A DNA stretch of 64,000 nucleotides from Nectonema munidae (lineage: Eukaryota > Nematomorpha > Nectonematoida > Nectonematidae). This document shows positions 21,340-33,883 of this stretch, in pieces (the first letter of the stretch is position 1; each line of letters opens with the position of its first letter). The position numbers and the translations under genes were made by a program. The notes beneath the pieces were generated by a model, which saw only the letters and a program-made list of their open reading frames with translations, was not told where the DNA came from and did not search any database. The stretch is taken from assembly GCA_030549495.1 (NCBI GenBank), contig JAUIRK010000952.1, positions 712,162-776,161 on the forward strand, given 5' to 3'.

Positions 21340-23026
21340 CTAAAAGGAAAAAAAGTTATTAGATTCAGGGTGACAAAAATCTCTATCTTATGTTACAATA
21401 TTTTCGTTTTTTCTTTCAGAGCCGATATGTAGATCGAAGAAATTGAGATGTGCTAGGATTAGAGTATACTGACAAAATAATTCTTATTTTATATAAATGT
21501 TTTTTAAATTGTATTATTATTATCAATACGTTAAAGACTCTTTTAGGTCTTTCCTGACTAGGGGCCCCTCTACATTAATAAATCATTCAAAACACGGTGC
21601 TTAACTGCTGATCTAGGAAAAGCTTTTGCATTCCGTAAAAACAGTGATTGGGAATAAGTAGAGAGCTTAATTCTACAATAAATTGTAAATTAGCGGTCAA
21701 AGTCAAAGCATCAATTTTAAAAATATTTTATATAAGTTAGCAATTAGTGGTTAGCATATAGTTATCTAAAAAAAACTTAGAATTTCAAAATTTAAGGGCT
21801 TTAAAATAAGTTTCACAATAAAATTATTAAAAGATTCTAAATATAATATGTTAAAAAATTAATAAATAAATTATATACTAAGTTGCAGAAATATTATTTT
21901 AGGTTAAAAAATAGATAATATAGGTAGGCTGATATTGAAGCACTTTCTGAACTGAATTGATATGCTTACAATGCCTGGTAAGATAGATAAAAAAAATATG
22001 AAAACGCACACTTAAAAAAATTAATCATAAATTGAAACCGTTCCCAAATAAAATATAAAAAATCTTTTACAGGGTATATTTAATATTTGGATTATAATTT
22101 TCAACAAGGGACATTTTTATCTTTACTAATTTAATGTTAGTTAAAAAAGATAAAAATAAATTTAGAGTAAAAATAATGGAGAGGAAGAGTCAACAAGAGG
22201 CTTAAGTTCAGTTTTGACACAATGAAGGGCCTTAGTTTTTTCAATTTTTTTAATCAGCATTACCCTCCCTTATTCTTTAAAAAAAGTCAAAGAGTAGCTA
22301 AATTTAAGTCGTGGCGTTTCGTTCTAAACTTTCTTTACTAACAGGAGTGCTATTTATGTATGTAAATAACATACTTATATATTTAGTATTAAAAATTTTT
22401 TATATTTTATAAAAATTCATGCCTTATTTCATTTAATTTAAGCATTTTTAAGCATTCCTTTGAATTTGTTAATAAAGCCCCTGAAATTTTTTCACTTCCA
22501 AAAATTTATAACCCGCTTTAACTTAAATTTACATTTATCTCCCTCTCCCTTAAATTTACATTTTTCTCCCTCTCCCTTAAATTTGTTTCTAATATATTAT
22601 TAAAACTAAAGAGATTTTAATAAGGAAAACTAAAATTAATGTCAGGAGGATTTTTTATCTTTTCCAAACTACAGATAAAAAAGATACCAAAACATTGATC
22701 TTGTTATTTGCACCCTTACTTAAAACAATGTTCTCATACAAAGATAAAAACATCATAACTGACTTTTAAATGATGAACTTTATATCGTAGCCTTGAATAA
22801 AAAAATTGACTCGTGTACGATATGGGCATGGGGAGGACTATATTTATTATCGATGACGGACGGTTTAGGGCAGGGAAGAGTTATTTTAAAAAACTGATAG
22901 AAGGTATGGAAGGCTAAGCAAATATATTTAAAGGAATTTTTTTATTAAAATTTATTATTTCTATGGATCTTTCACCAATAATTTTATAAGATTTTACTTT
23001 CATAGTAATTTTAGAAAAAATACAAT
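21340..23026. other. AT-rich, no gene seen
   Basis: No exon or repeat family recognised. A direct duplication of about 30 bp (AAATTTACATT then CTCCCTCTCCCTT) occurs near 22525-22590. The PSMB4 promoter and first exon may lie here. Confidence 0.4.
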
Positions 23027-23262
23027 AAGCGCCAGCAGGCTCTCATTACGACAACGTACTTGTGTGTATCTTACGCTCATACTGCACTATTGAAAGTCAA
23101 GGCTATCTCTCCTCTCATTAATAATAGCCTAACGTTGCCATTAGTACTGTACTTACTTGAAGGCCAGGATACACTATAAATACTCACTCATGTTTCACTT
23201 AACACATCACTTCTCTCTTTGCTTTCTAATAAACTTCACCTATACTTGTCTCTCTATTGTCG
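23027..23262 (+). repeat. 5' LTR
   Basis: Direct repeat of 27952-28186, beginning AAGCGCCAGC and ending CTATTGTCG. Contains a TATAAATA box-like word and an AATAAA near its end, as expected for an LTR promoter and polyadenylation region. Confidence 0.9.
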
Positions 23263-23280
23263 TGGTGACAGCGGTGGGAT
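23263..23280 (+). promoter_or_regulatory. Primer-binding site, tRNA-Leu type
   Basis: TGGTGACAGCGGTGGGAT directly follows the 5' LTR. It is complementary, with one mismatch, to the 3' end of animal tRNA-Leu (CCCACCGCTGCCA plus CCA). Confidence 0.75.
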
Positions 23281-23367
23281 AAAAGGTAAGATGAGTTTCA
23301 GACCTCCAAAGCAATGGCTGCTTGGTGAAAAAGGACGCTTTCTTCTTTTTCAAACTGGCATTCCAAT

Positions 23368-26300
23368 ATGATGTTTCACCTTTCATTATGCCCAGAGTTT
23401 GCGATCTTTTTAGAGTCATCATGGGAACCTAAATCAGTGAAAAATCATGGGTTTAAAGATGACGAAACTTCTAAGCATGAAATTTCAAGTCTTCAAAAGA
23501 CCATCACTTTGGAACGAATGCTAGGCTTAATCGCTACTTTTTCCCCACCTTTATTAAGAAACGATATTCTCAAAAGCAGTACTAGCTTAAATTGGATATG
23601 GAAGAGAATAAGAAAATACTATTGTCTCTCTCAAAATGAGGTTAACTTTCTTAATATATGTAATTTTTCTTTAGAACCCGATGAACGCTATGAGGCATTT
23701 TATCAACGTATATTGGCTCATATTGAAGATAACTTGTTAACCGTTGAATCAGGGTTAATTCATGATGGGAAGGTTTCTCAATTTGATGAAAACATTTCTC
23801 CAACTACTGAAAGACTTGCTGTTTTCTTATGGTTGAAGATGATTGATCAAAGGTTACCTTCACTTGTTGCTCGGGTATATGCTCATGAGCTTCAAACACA
23901 TACTCTTAAAGACATTCAGCCATTAATTGTAAATTCTTTGGAGACTTTATTAAAAGATTTGGACACTCAGGAAGTTGCAAACGTAAGTTTTTCAAAAACG
24001 TTGAAAAACCAGCCAAGATTGAGCAATAATTCAAAAATATCTGCTTCATTTGATAGAAATAATAGAAGCAAAAAGATATGTTTTTTTTGTAAAGATAATG
24101 GTCGTAGATTTTTGGGACACGATTACCGAAGTTGTTGGTACAAGCCCAATACAAGTACAAATCAGACTTCAAATGCTCTACAAATTTCGACTCGCATGCC
24201 TGAATTAGAAGACAAGTTTTATGAAAATGGAGTTTTCCTTGGCAAAGTGGACTGCGGAACTTCTCCATATCTTGATGGATACTGTCAACATGTTCCTTTT
24301 CGTTTAATAATTGACACTGGGGCAACATCATCAATAATTTCATCTTCCTTTGTTCACAAACTGAATATGTTACCGCTTCGTACTGGACATACAGCTAGAT
24401 CTGCCGATAAATCAGTCCTTCCTATTTGTGGAGAAATATCTTTAGACTTGAACATAAAGAATATTGACGTTTCAATTAAAGGCCTTGTGATGGAGAAGAT
24501 GGACTATGACATTTTAGGTGGCATTCCTTTCTGCAAAGCAAATGATATAAAAGTTTACATCAAAGATCAACTTATTAGTTTTCGTGGCAGATTGTTTCAT
24601 TATGGACCAAACGAATCATCTGTTTTTCAAAAATCCCATATGGTTAGAACAAAAAAAAACAAGTGTTACTGCCAGGAGACCATATTTTAATCAAAGATAA
24701 ATCCTTAAAAAAATTCGATGGAGAAATTGCAGTAGAACCAAGTAAAGAAGTAGAGGATTCTGGATTTGATCCATATTTCACAAAAGTTATCGATGACTCT
24801 TTTAAAATGTCTAACTTCAAGGAAGTGCCTATCACATTTAACAAAAATCAACACGTTGCCATGATCTACAAAACCTACAATCCTAAAGTTTCAAGTGCTT
24901 TAACTACCGAAGCAGGTATCTCTTCAAAAGTTTCAATTGACCCTGATGGAATGCTCTCGAACAAACAAAAACAAGCGTTTAAAATGCACATCTAAAGTTC
25001 GATAAAGTCTTTTCCCCTGAATTCAAAGTTTACAATGGTAAGAGTGGAAAAATTTACGCAAGGGTTTTGTTCGGCCCAGTAAAACCAAGATGTGAAAAAG
25101 GAAAACTTCCTCATTATAATCACTCTACTCTTCAACTACTTCAAAAGGAAGCGGACAAACTGGAAGATCTCGGCGTGTTAGCGAAACCAGAAGACTTGGG
25201 GATAACAGTAAAATTTGTATCACCTAGCTTCCTTATAAAGAAAAAAGATGGATCAATGAGGTTTGTAACTGCTTTCAATAATTTAAGTCCATACACTACA
25301 CTTTTACCAACGTGCTCAATATCATGTGATGACATCCTTAGAAAAATATCTTCTTTTAAGTTCATAATAAAGTCTGATTTAACTAAAAGTTTTTTTCAGA
25401 TTCCATTGGCAAGATCCTCAATGCCATATCTTGCGACAGTAACTCCATTTAAAGGCATCCGAGTATATACTCGTTCAGCAATGGGTATGCCTGGTTCTTC
25501 CGAATTTCTTCAAGAACTAATAAGTAGAGTTTTTGGCGATTTTCTTCAAGAAGGTTTCTTATCTATTATTGCCGACGATCTTTTTATAGGAGCCAATACG
25601 ATTGAAGAGCTTCACCAAAATTGGTCAAAAGTTTTAAAAGACTTTCAGAAAATGATTTGAGTCTCTCGGCTTCAAAAACTATAATTTCTCCAAAAACAGA
25701 AGTAATTTTGGGTTGGAAATGGACAAAAGGTACAATCACGCCTTCTAACCATAAAGTCTCCTCTTTAGCAAGCATTGAAAAACCATCCACTTGCTCATCC
25801 ATGCGCTCCTTTTTAGGAGCATACAGAGCTATATCCAGATGCATTCCAAGGTATTCCACAGTTCTATCTCCTTTGGAATCAGCGATCAAAGGATTGGATG
25901 GAAAGCAAAAAATTGTTTGGGATGAAGATTTACAAATTTCATTCAAGACTGCACACAATTTATTAAAATCAGCAGAAGTTCTAACACTCCCTAGAAAATC
26001 GGACAGGCTTACAATTACAGTGGATGGTCTCCAATAAATAGAGGACTTGGAGCAACTCTTCTTATTGATAGAAATGGTGATCAAAAACTAGCTGAGTTCT
26101 TCAGTTTCAAATTAAAAGATCATCAATTAAAATGGTTTCCATGCGAGCTCGAAGCCTTAGCAATATCCACCGCAATAAAGCATTTTTCTCCAATTATAAA
26201 AGACTCAATTTTTACGACAAAAGTTTTAACCGACTCAAAACCGTGTGTGGATGCTTATCAAAGATTAAAAAAAGGACATTTTTCTTCTTCAGCAAGAATT

Positions 26301-27900
26301 TCTTCATTTTTATCTACACTTAGCGGTGCTAATATTGAAATATATCACATAAAAGGTTCAGAAAATATGGCAAGCGACTTCTCTTCTCGTAACCCTAACT
26401 CTTGTTATGAGAAAAACTGCCAAATCTGCAACTTTGTTCAAGATTCCATATCTTCAATTGTCAATACAATAAAAATTGATGATGTCCTTCAAGGGAGAAT
26501 GAAAATGCCATTTACGAACAAACTCACGTGGTCTGCTTTACAAAAAAGGTGTTATATTTTAAGAAAAGTTTTTGCACACTTAAAGAATGGAACAAGCCCA
26601 TCAAAAAAGGAGAAGTGCACTAGAGTTAAGAGATTACTCGGTATAGCTACAATAGATAGAAATGGTATCATAGTTACTAAAGGCGATGCAGCAAAACAAC
26701 TCATCATAATTCCAGATACTTTCCTTCCAGGTATTCTTCATTCTCTACACCTTCAGTTTAACCATCCTGCGAAAACACAGTTGAAGCGTCTTTTTGATCG
26801 TTTTTTTATGGCTTATACAGTGAGAAACTAATCAATAGTATTGATGAAGCATGCAGTATTTGTCGTTCTATTAAGTACATGCCAAAAATCTCTTGGAGCA
26901 AGCCCTGCCTTAAGAGGATCAAAGCCTGGACAAGTATTTTATGCAGATGTTATCAGAAGAAATGATCAAAAAATTTTCGTTTTGAGAGAAACATTTTCCA
27001 GTTTTACAACAGCTTCTCTCCTTGAAAGTGAGAAAATAGAAGACATCAGAACAGCAATTATACTCAACTCTTCTTTTATTAGGTGTGATAATTGCAAAAT
27101 ACGAACTGATGCAAGTACTTCTTTTCAAAGCCTTCAAAAAGACCCCTTGCTAAAAGAATTGGGGATTGAAGTTGAAATTGGTCACATAAAAAACAAGAAC
27201 TCAAACTGCTTTGTAGACAAAGCTATTCAAGAACTAGAAACAAGCATTTTAAAGATTTTTCCTGAAAAAGTTAAAATAACCAATGTGGATTTACAACTAG
27301 CAATCAGGAGCATCAATCTTCTTATACGGAGGCAAAACCTATCTGCAAAAGAAATCCTTTTTAGAAGAAATCACTTTACAGACGAAAAATTCATTTAAAC
27401 GATAAATGTTTCTTTGAAGAGCAGCAGAACTTAGCTAACAAGACCAGATCTTCAAAGTGTTCAAAATTTTCAAAGGAAGATTCCAAAATTCATAATTTTG
27501 AAATTGGAGATTTAGTATACCTAAAAGAAGAAAAAAGTAAGATCAAGGTAAGAAGTAAATATATCATATATAACTTACAAAATAAATATGCAATATTGAA
27601 AAAGATAACAAATGGCGAAATCGATAAGTTCAAGGATTTAGTTGAAGATGACGATACAGAAGATGAAAATACGAAAGAGGTACCTTTGGAGACAAGCAAA
27701 GAAGACTTTGACTTGAACGACAGGGTCAACAATATAACCATTCAGAATTACCGGAAAGGCATCCAAAGTCGTTTGAAGATATGATGGATGGTTGGAGACA
27801 TTCCGATAATTCTATCCAAAAAAGCAAAAGTCAGACAGACTCAAAGGGAGATGAGAAAGAAAGAGATGACTCTTTACAAAAGAATAACTCCAGAAGCCAA
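23368..27900 (+). pseudogene. gag-pol region of the LTR element (fossil)
   Basis: Parts seen in order: gag-like helix-rich segment; zinc knuckle CFFCKDN...H...C at about 24080-24140; protease with IIDTGATSSII at about 24310; reverse transcriptase with KKDGSMRFVTAFN and IIADDLFIG at about 25230-25600; RNase H region around 26000-26390, ending YHIKGSENMASDFSSRNP; integrase with a His/Cys zinc-binding region and FYADVIRR at about 26740-27390. Broken at about six places. Confidence 0.85.
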
Positions 27901-27951
27901 CGATGTAGAAATCCCCCTAAATGGCTACAAGATTACGAGAGAGAGTAAAGG

Positions 27952-28186
27952 AAGCGCCAGCGGCTCTCATTACGACAACGTACTTGTGTGTATCTTACGC
28001 TCATACTGCACTATCGAAAGTCAAGGCTATCTCTCCTCTCATTAATAATAGCCTAACGTTGCCATTAGTACTGTACTTACTTGAAGGCCAGGATACACTA
28101 TAAATACTCACTCATGTTTCACTTAACACATCACTTCTCTCTTTGCTTTCTAATAAACTTCACCTATACTTGTCTCTCTATTGTCG
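27952..28186 (+). repeat. 3' LTR
   Basis: Near-identical to the 5' LTR. Preceded by the purine tract GAGAGAGAGTAAAGGA, which is the likely polypurine tract. Confidence 0.9.
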
Positions 28187-29403
28187 AAGCTTAATACTCT
28201 AAATGTGACTGTAATTTCAACTTGAAAATCTTTTGGGTAAAAAGTTCCTTTTTTTATGAAGAAAGAAAACCAAATTCGATATCTTGTTGAAAAATAATGA
28301 AATATTAACTTTCTACATATACCAACAAATTTGAGTAATAAAATAAATCAAGAACAAAAGATTTGAGCGCTTTAATTTGGAAAATTTGCATATCTTTGCT
28401 TGTTTCAATTGCTATAAAATAAATAAACAGTGATACTTTTTGTGATTGATTAAATACTAGAAGATATTTTTGTGTTTACTTATAACATCTTTTGTTTCTA
28501 AATAATAACTTAGAATTTTTTTTTTACGAAACCAGAACTTTTATTGTTTTTTCGACAATTTATGTTTTATATTTTAATCTCAAATTCAATATATAAATGG
28601 AATCCTTACGCGTTTTCTAAAAAAAATCTGGTAAGATTCTATTTTATAATATAAAAAAGATAATCTAATATTTTTTTACAGTTAAAACAAATTTCTAGTA
28701 ATTTTTTAATTTTCTTTTTATTTGTGTTAGTTTAGAGGTGCCACATTTTTAATTCGCCTAGCCAGAATAAATACGGGCGTTAAAAAGTCATTGGCAAAAT
28801 TTCCAATTCATTAAAGAAATAAATAAACGAAAAATATATAAAAGTAAAATAAATTTTTGTACTAAGAAGGAGATGATGATATTTCAAGCTTGAATTTTTA
28901 AAATTTCCTTTTTGGACCATTATTTAATACTCCGTAAAATCAGGATATACGGCAGCCGTACTTCAGACAGGATTAAATTTATAGATGAAAATTAGATTGC
29001 GAAGTCTTAAATTAAATGCATGTTTTACAGTTACCCGTATTTTATGTGTCTCTATTATTACATATAGCATTATTTTACACGAATTTTTTTTAAATTATTT
29101 TTACAAACATTTTCATTTTTCGAGAGAGTGTATTTAAAGTTAAACGTTATATTTGCTCAATAAATTTTAAATTTAATATAAAAACATTTTATAATTTTCA
29201 ATTTTAACTCTAAACTAAAAAAATTTGTAGACTCATATTGTTTGAATGCCATTTTTAACACCTTGGAAAAATATTTATACTACAATTTAATCGTATCAAA
29301 ACCTAATTTTTGGCATGTTTATTTAGTTTTTAAATATGTTTTACGCCACCTTTCTTATGAAACATTGAATTGCTATATTCTAATTTATTATATAAAAAAA
29401 GAA
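28187..29403. other. AT-rich upstream region of SLC35A3-like gene
   Basis: No exon or repeat recognised. The open frame of the transporter extends 54 codons upstream of the chosen start, but that extension has no homology and is probably 5' UTR. Confidence 0.4.
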
Positions 29404-30390
29404 ATGCTGGAAAACATTAAATTTATTAGTCTTTTGGTGTTGCTATTTCAAACTTCTTTCACAGTTCTTATTCTAAGATATTCTCGCCTAATCTCACCGC
29501 TTTCTAAACCATATTTGATATCGACTGCTGTAGCTTGCTCTGAATTTCTAAAACTAATGATCTCTTCTCTCACTCTCTTCTACCAAGTCGGCTTCAGCAC
29601 AATAAAATTTACACAAGAACTTCGATCAACTGTACTCATTCCATCACAAATACTGCACATATTTTTACCCTCCTTTCTCTACACCATTCAAAACAACTTA
29701 ATTTTTATCGCTTTATCTAACCTAAATGCGGCATTATACCAAATTTTGTACCAATTAAAAATTTTAACCACAGCTCTCTTCTCTGTCATTATCCTTGGCA
29801 AACGTTTGAAGACGTCTCAATGGGCTTCAATGTTTTTGCTCGTTTTTGGTGTTACTTTGACCCAAATTCCAAACACTTTTTTCTCCTGGACACACGATTC
29901 AGAGGAATTGAATGTTAAAAAGCAACAATCTTCAACTTCTTTCATGATTGGGTTGTTTTCTGTTTTATTTGCTACTATTTCTTCAGGTTTTTCTGGTGTT
30001 TATCTTGAAAAAATTCTAAAAGATTCCAAGCAGTCACTAATCACTAGAAATATTCAAATAAGCTTGTTAGGCACAATTTTAGCTCTTATTTCGGCATTTA
30101 TCTATGATGGATCATCTATTTTCAATGATGGATTCTTTCAGCATTATACTGCTCTCACTGTGCTCGTCGTTATACTTCAAGCAGTAAGCGGATTAGTGAT
30201 TGCAGTTGTCATGAAGTATGCCGGAAATATATTGAAAGGTTTTGCCAATGCGCTCTCGATCCTCCTCTCTGCCTTTCTTTCATACGTTGTTTTAAATGAT
30301 TTTGTTTTTTCTTACCAATTCTTAATTGGCGCCTTCCTAGTCTGTGCATCCACTTTTATATACAGCTATGACTTTACTGCCAGTAAGTGA
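29404..30390 (+). CDS. SLC35A3: Golgi UDP-N-acetylglucosamine/UDP-galactose transporter, SLC35A3-like
   Basis: A 328-residue, single-exon nucleotide-sugar transporter that would exchange UDP-GlcNAc (or UDP-Gal) for UMP across the Golgi membrane. The internal Met at 29404 was chosen because MLENIKFISLLVLLFQTS aligns with the SLC35A3 N-terminus MFANLKYVSLGILVFQT, and total length equals the family's 325 or so. Family motifs: YTIQNNLIFIALSNLNAALY, QILYQLKILTTALFS, QWASMFLLVFGVTLTQ, FSGVYLEKILKDSKQS, ITRNIQISLLG, VVMKYAGNILKGFANALSI (usually KYADNILKGFATSLSI). About ten hydrophobic helices. No break seen. Distinguishing A3 from A2 by eye is tentative. Poly(A) signal at 30479. The lack of introns could mean a retrocopy or simply intron loss. 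Confidence 0.9.
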   Translation: MLENIKFISLLVLLFQTSFTVLILRYSRLISPLSKPYLISTAVACSEFLKLMISSLTLFYQVGFSTIKFTQELRSTVLIPSQILHIFLPSFLYTIQNNLIFIALSNLNAALYQILYQLKILTTALFSVIILGKRLKTSQWASMFLLVFGVTLTQIPNTFFSWTHDSEELNVKKQQSSTSFMIGLFSVLFATISSGFSGVYLEKILKDSKQSLITRNIQISLLGTILALISAFIYDGSSIFNDGFFQHYTALTVLVVILQAVSGLVIAVVMKYAGNILKGFANALSILLSAFLSYVVLNDFVFSYQFLIGAFLVCASTFIYSYDFTASK

Positions 30391-30478
30391 ATAGAAAATA
30401 GTGTAGCTAAATTATTCCATATATCAATTTTATTTCTTTCAAATGCTTTCATCTTTAATGTAATTATAAAGCTCATTC

Positions 30479-30484
30479 AATAAA
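30479..30484 (+). promoter_or_regulatory. Poly(A) signal of SLC35A3-like gene
   Basis: AATAAA 89 bases after the stop codon, followed by a T-rich stretch. Confidence 0.5.
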
Positions 30485-32228
30485 TTTTTTTTTCAGTTGT
30501 ACATATTTTTTTATTTTATTTTTGTCAACGGTTAGCATTTAATCATTTAAATGTTAAGTCTTCTGAGTGAAGCTTCTATTTTTAGAATCATAAAATAAGC
30601 AACTAAGATTATTTGAATTTATAAAATCGTTATCTTTAAACGTTAGAAATAAAAAATATAGAAATAAAATTATTTTATCTGGGAAGTCGGGGTGGCGGAA
30701 ATATCCGACTCCGAATCGAAGTACTTAAAAAATCATTTAAATACTTAAAACTTGATAATTTTAACGCTAACTCTTCGCTTCCCACTTTGGCTAAATAATG
30801 ACCACTCCATATGCCTCCAAAAATTACTATTTTTTTCTTCATTTAATCCCAGTGAGGATCAGTGGACCAGGGGCGCACATCCTCGAAATTATTGGGGGGC
30901 GAAATTTTTTTGTTGCAATTTTCAAAATTAGTGGCCTGGAAATACCACGGAAGACCAAATATTCAAGCAATCGTTTAAAATAAAGTGTATTCAACGCATA
31001 CCTAAAGTCCTAAATTTATAAGACTACTTTATATTTTTTTACAAATTAGGTGAATTTAAATACTATATTTCGAACAAAAATATTTTAATTAAATTTGCAG
31101 AATATACACTAGTTTAAAAAAATCCAAAATTGTTGGGGGGGGGGGGAGGTGGAATAGGCTTTTCATTTGAAAATGAAGTAGTCTACCAGGCACATTACAG
31201 GAATTGATGAAAGAATATTTGATTCATAGAGAAAACACCTGTAAACAAATAACTGAAGTTATTTATTATTTTACTTTATTTTATCCTTATTTATTTATTA
31301 GTTGGTGATTTCGATCTAACGATCGAGAATTCAATCCATGATCACTGGATCAAATATCCTTACGCTTGTTATACGACGATGTCATTTGAAAACTTCATTA
31401 TATAAGACTCTGAAAAACTCCAAAATAAATACCTTAATGAAACGTGTGAGAATACATTTAAATATTTTTTTAAATCATTGAAAGAAGAAAACACGCTGTA
31501 ATTTATAAGAAATATAAATATTTTCAAAAATTAAAATTTATTTTTCAAAAAAAAAACAATAGCGAAATCAACCAGCACGTTCTATTCTGACTTTCCCATA
31601 ATAATCTTCTCAAAGAGGAAATTTTTTATTAAACCTCAATAGGCTATTGAATAGGCTTGGAAAAACATGACTTTTGAACAAATTGTAAATGAACACAAAA
31701 ATTATATTCAAAAACACTCAAATAGATCAAGACCGCGGCAAAACACCAAGACAACCTTCTACAACACAATTCCTTACAATTCTACACTTCCTTAAACACG
31801 AATATATAATTCATGAAAGCTTGGTGCGTGCCCCTAATTCCATGCTCACGAATCTACTGCAATTAATTATAATTACACAGTGTATACGATTTCATTCACC
31901 TATATTTCTATAATAATTACTTTCTAACCTAACCCACTACTTATTCTATGCCTACATAATTCATTTAATTACCTAACGAGCACACTCATACAAAACAATA
32001 AAACATTCTCCCACACCTTTCATATTCATAGCAGCTAAAGATAGTTTGTCTTTATATACAGGTGTGTGTGTGTGTTTGATATATAATTTTTTTTATTCAC
32101 AAGAACCTAAAAAAATTGAGTTGTAAAAGGACATTTTGAGTGCTGAAAGTTTCCTAATTTTTCAATATCTTGTCTTAATTTTACAATATCTTTTCTTTTC
32201 TTCCCTATTTATTCATGGGACTTATGTA
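30485..32228. other. Non-coding with decayed repeats
   Basis: CAGGGGCGCACATCCTCGAA at 30869 is hAT-end-like and is followed by TTATTGGGGGGCG; a run of G at 31136-31146 may be its distal part. GTCGGA words near 30686-30720 resemble 8840-8990. No gene seen. Confidence 0.4.
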
Positions 32229-32262
32229 GGGATGTATCGGTTATAACTTGATGCGGATCATC
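32229..32262 (+). mobile_element. hAT-type left end fragment
   Basis: TAGGGATGTATCGGTTATAA is a typical hAT start. CGATGCAGATTCCGATACC near 33914 might be distal sequence of a similar element, but no terminus or duplication could be paired. Confidence 0.35.
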
Positions 32263-32283
32263 AGCATTACTTGATGCTGCGCA

Positions 32284-32322
32284 ATTGTGCCTTCTCGATG
32301 GTACCTTTACCTTTAACGAAGT
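32284..32322 (+). repeat. SINE tail fragment, copy 3
   Basis: ATTGTGCCTTCTCGATGGTA then CCTTTACCTTTAACG matches the SINE tail at 6966 with the AAAACACCACA part deleted. Confidence 0.6.
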
Positions 32323-33116
32323 AGCTCTGATTTATCTACTTTACTAAGACATTTGGTTTTCACATTGAATTTTTTAGTTCAAAATTATTTTTTTTAGAAA
32401 TGAAAAAAAACGTTTGAAAAATTTTCTCCAGACAATTAAACTCTTTTTTAATTAAGATTTCAAAAAAATAATTTATTTAATTAAAATTTAAGTTAATTAA
32501 ATGTTTGAATACTTTCAAAAGTTGTTTAAAATATTTTGTTGAGAATAAATTGAAAAAACTTGAAAATTAACAAATATAAAATTAAAAAAAATCAAAATAA
32601 GTAAAATAAATTAAAAAGTTAATAATTATATGAAATTTGAAGAAAATGAATCATTCAAAAAATAATAATTTAAAAAAAGTTGTGAGTTGATATTAAAAAA
32701 AAAATATATTTAATTAAAAAAAAAATTTTAATGTTCAAATGATGTTTTAAATATTTAAATTAATTTCATGCTAGGAATATTTGTTTTAGGTTGAAGACGC
32801 TGTTAATTTGTTTATCTTTCTATACTTTCTAACGCTACATTTTACCCCCAAATTCTTCAACTGTTTTGAAAATTGAATAGGATTTTTGGAGTAGATTCTT
32901 TCGGCATGCAAAGATCGCAAACACTAAAAATCTGGTACTCTGCCAGTTAAATGGCCAAAGGACAAAAAAGGCTTTTCTACTTCATGCCACTTTGCAGAAA
33001 AAATGTCCTTCTTTTTACACTTTTTATGGAAATAATCTATACTAAAAAGTTATTTGCGAAAGAAATATGGACATAAGACTTCATAAAAATGATATTTCAA
33101 CGAGTGATATACTGTG
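32323..33116. other. Very AT-rich, no gene seen
   Basis: Mostly A and T with no coding signal or recognised repeat. Confidence 0.4.
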
Positions 33117-33883
33117 CCTAGTCAAAACGGCCAAAAACCAAAACCAAAACGGCTAAAACCAAAATGACAAAAAATAAAAAGGTCCAAATGTATACAAACT
33201 ATAATAAATATTAATAAAACTTTTAAAAAACAAATAAAAGTGTAGCACTATAAAAAATTTCATTTTTCTGTTTTGTTAATTGATTTTTTAGTTAAATTTT
33301 TATTAATTTAAAAATAATGATAATCTATTTGTATTATAAATAATATTAAAACCTTGTAAATATTTGATACTTAATTTTTTAAATAAAAAAAAAATTACAT
33401 AAAAAATAAACAAAACTGTCAACAAATATTGTAAAAAGTATTTCTGAAATAGTTAAAGGGTTTTTCATTCTTTTTGCTCATCTCTGTTCATTGCTTCTAA
33501 AAATGTAAAATTTGTAAAACAATGTCGTAATTTATTATTCTTTTGATATTTCTTTTTGAGTGCAAGGATGATGATGATGAGTAAATATTTTTGTAATCCT
33601 GAAATAACTCACGATGTTGATACACTCAAAGTTCAAACTAAGGAGATGTTTATTTCTTTTTTGATTGATTGGAGCTCCTTTTTGAGATATCCTACATATG
33701 TATGATTGATGATCTCCATAATCAATGAATAGCAAACATTTTATATAATGAATATAAAATCTAACATATGAAAATACTATTAAAATCTTAAAGTATATAT
33801 TGCAGGCGCCAAACTTTAGTTGTTGTACCTTTTTTACTAGCGTTTTGGTTTTGGCCATTTTGGTTTTGGCCGTTTTGACTAGG
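33117..33883. mobile_element. Terminal-inverted-repeat element, superfamily unknown (767 bp)
   Basis: The left end CCTAGTCAAAACGGCCAAAA is matched by the complement of the right end. Both arms continue with iterated CCAAAAC/GGCCAAAACC words. The interior is AT-rich without transposase. A 107-codon antisense frame (33535-33858) is partly made of the arm itself and is probably not a gene. No convincing target duplication was found. Confidence 0.7.

Larger units (their letters stand above)
23027..28186 (+). mobile_element. Ty3/gypsy-like LTR retroelement, broken, young
   Basis: Two LTRs of about 235 bp differ at only about two positions, so the insertion is young. The primer-binding site abuts the 5' LTR and a purine-rich tract precedes the 3' LTR. 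The interior holds, in order, a gag-like part with a CCHC-type zinc knuckle, an aspartic protease, reverse transcriptase, RNase H and integrase. This order (integrase last) fits Ty3/gypsy rather than copia. The coding region is interrupted at about half a dozen points, so the copy is a fossil despite its fresh LTRs. No clear target duplication could be assigned. Confidence 0.9.

Noticed and set aside
23906-24343. 145-codon antisense frame
   Set aside because: Mirror of the retroelement coding strand with no independent features.
27788-28045. Open frame at the 3' end of the LTR element
   Set aside because: Runs into the 3' LTR; part of the fossil element, not a separate gene.
33535-33858. 107-codon minus-strand frame starting MAKTKTLVKK
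   Set aside because: Its start is encoded by the inverted-repeat arm, and the rest has no motif.
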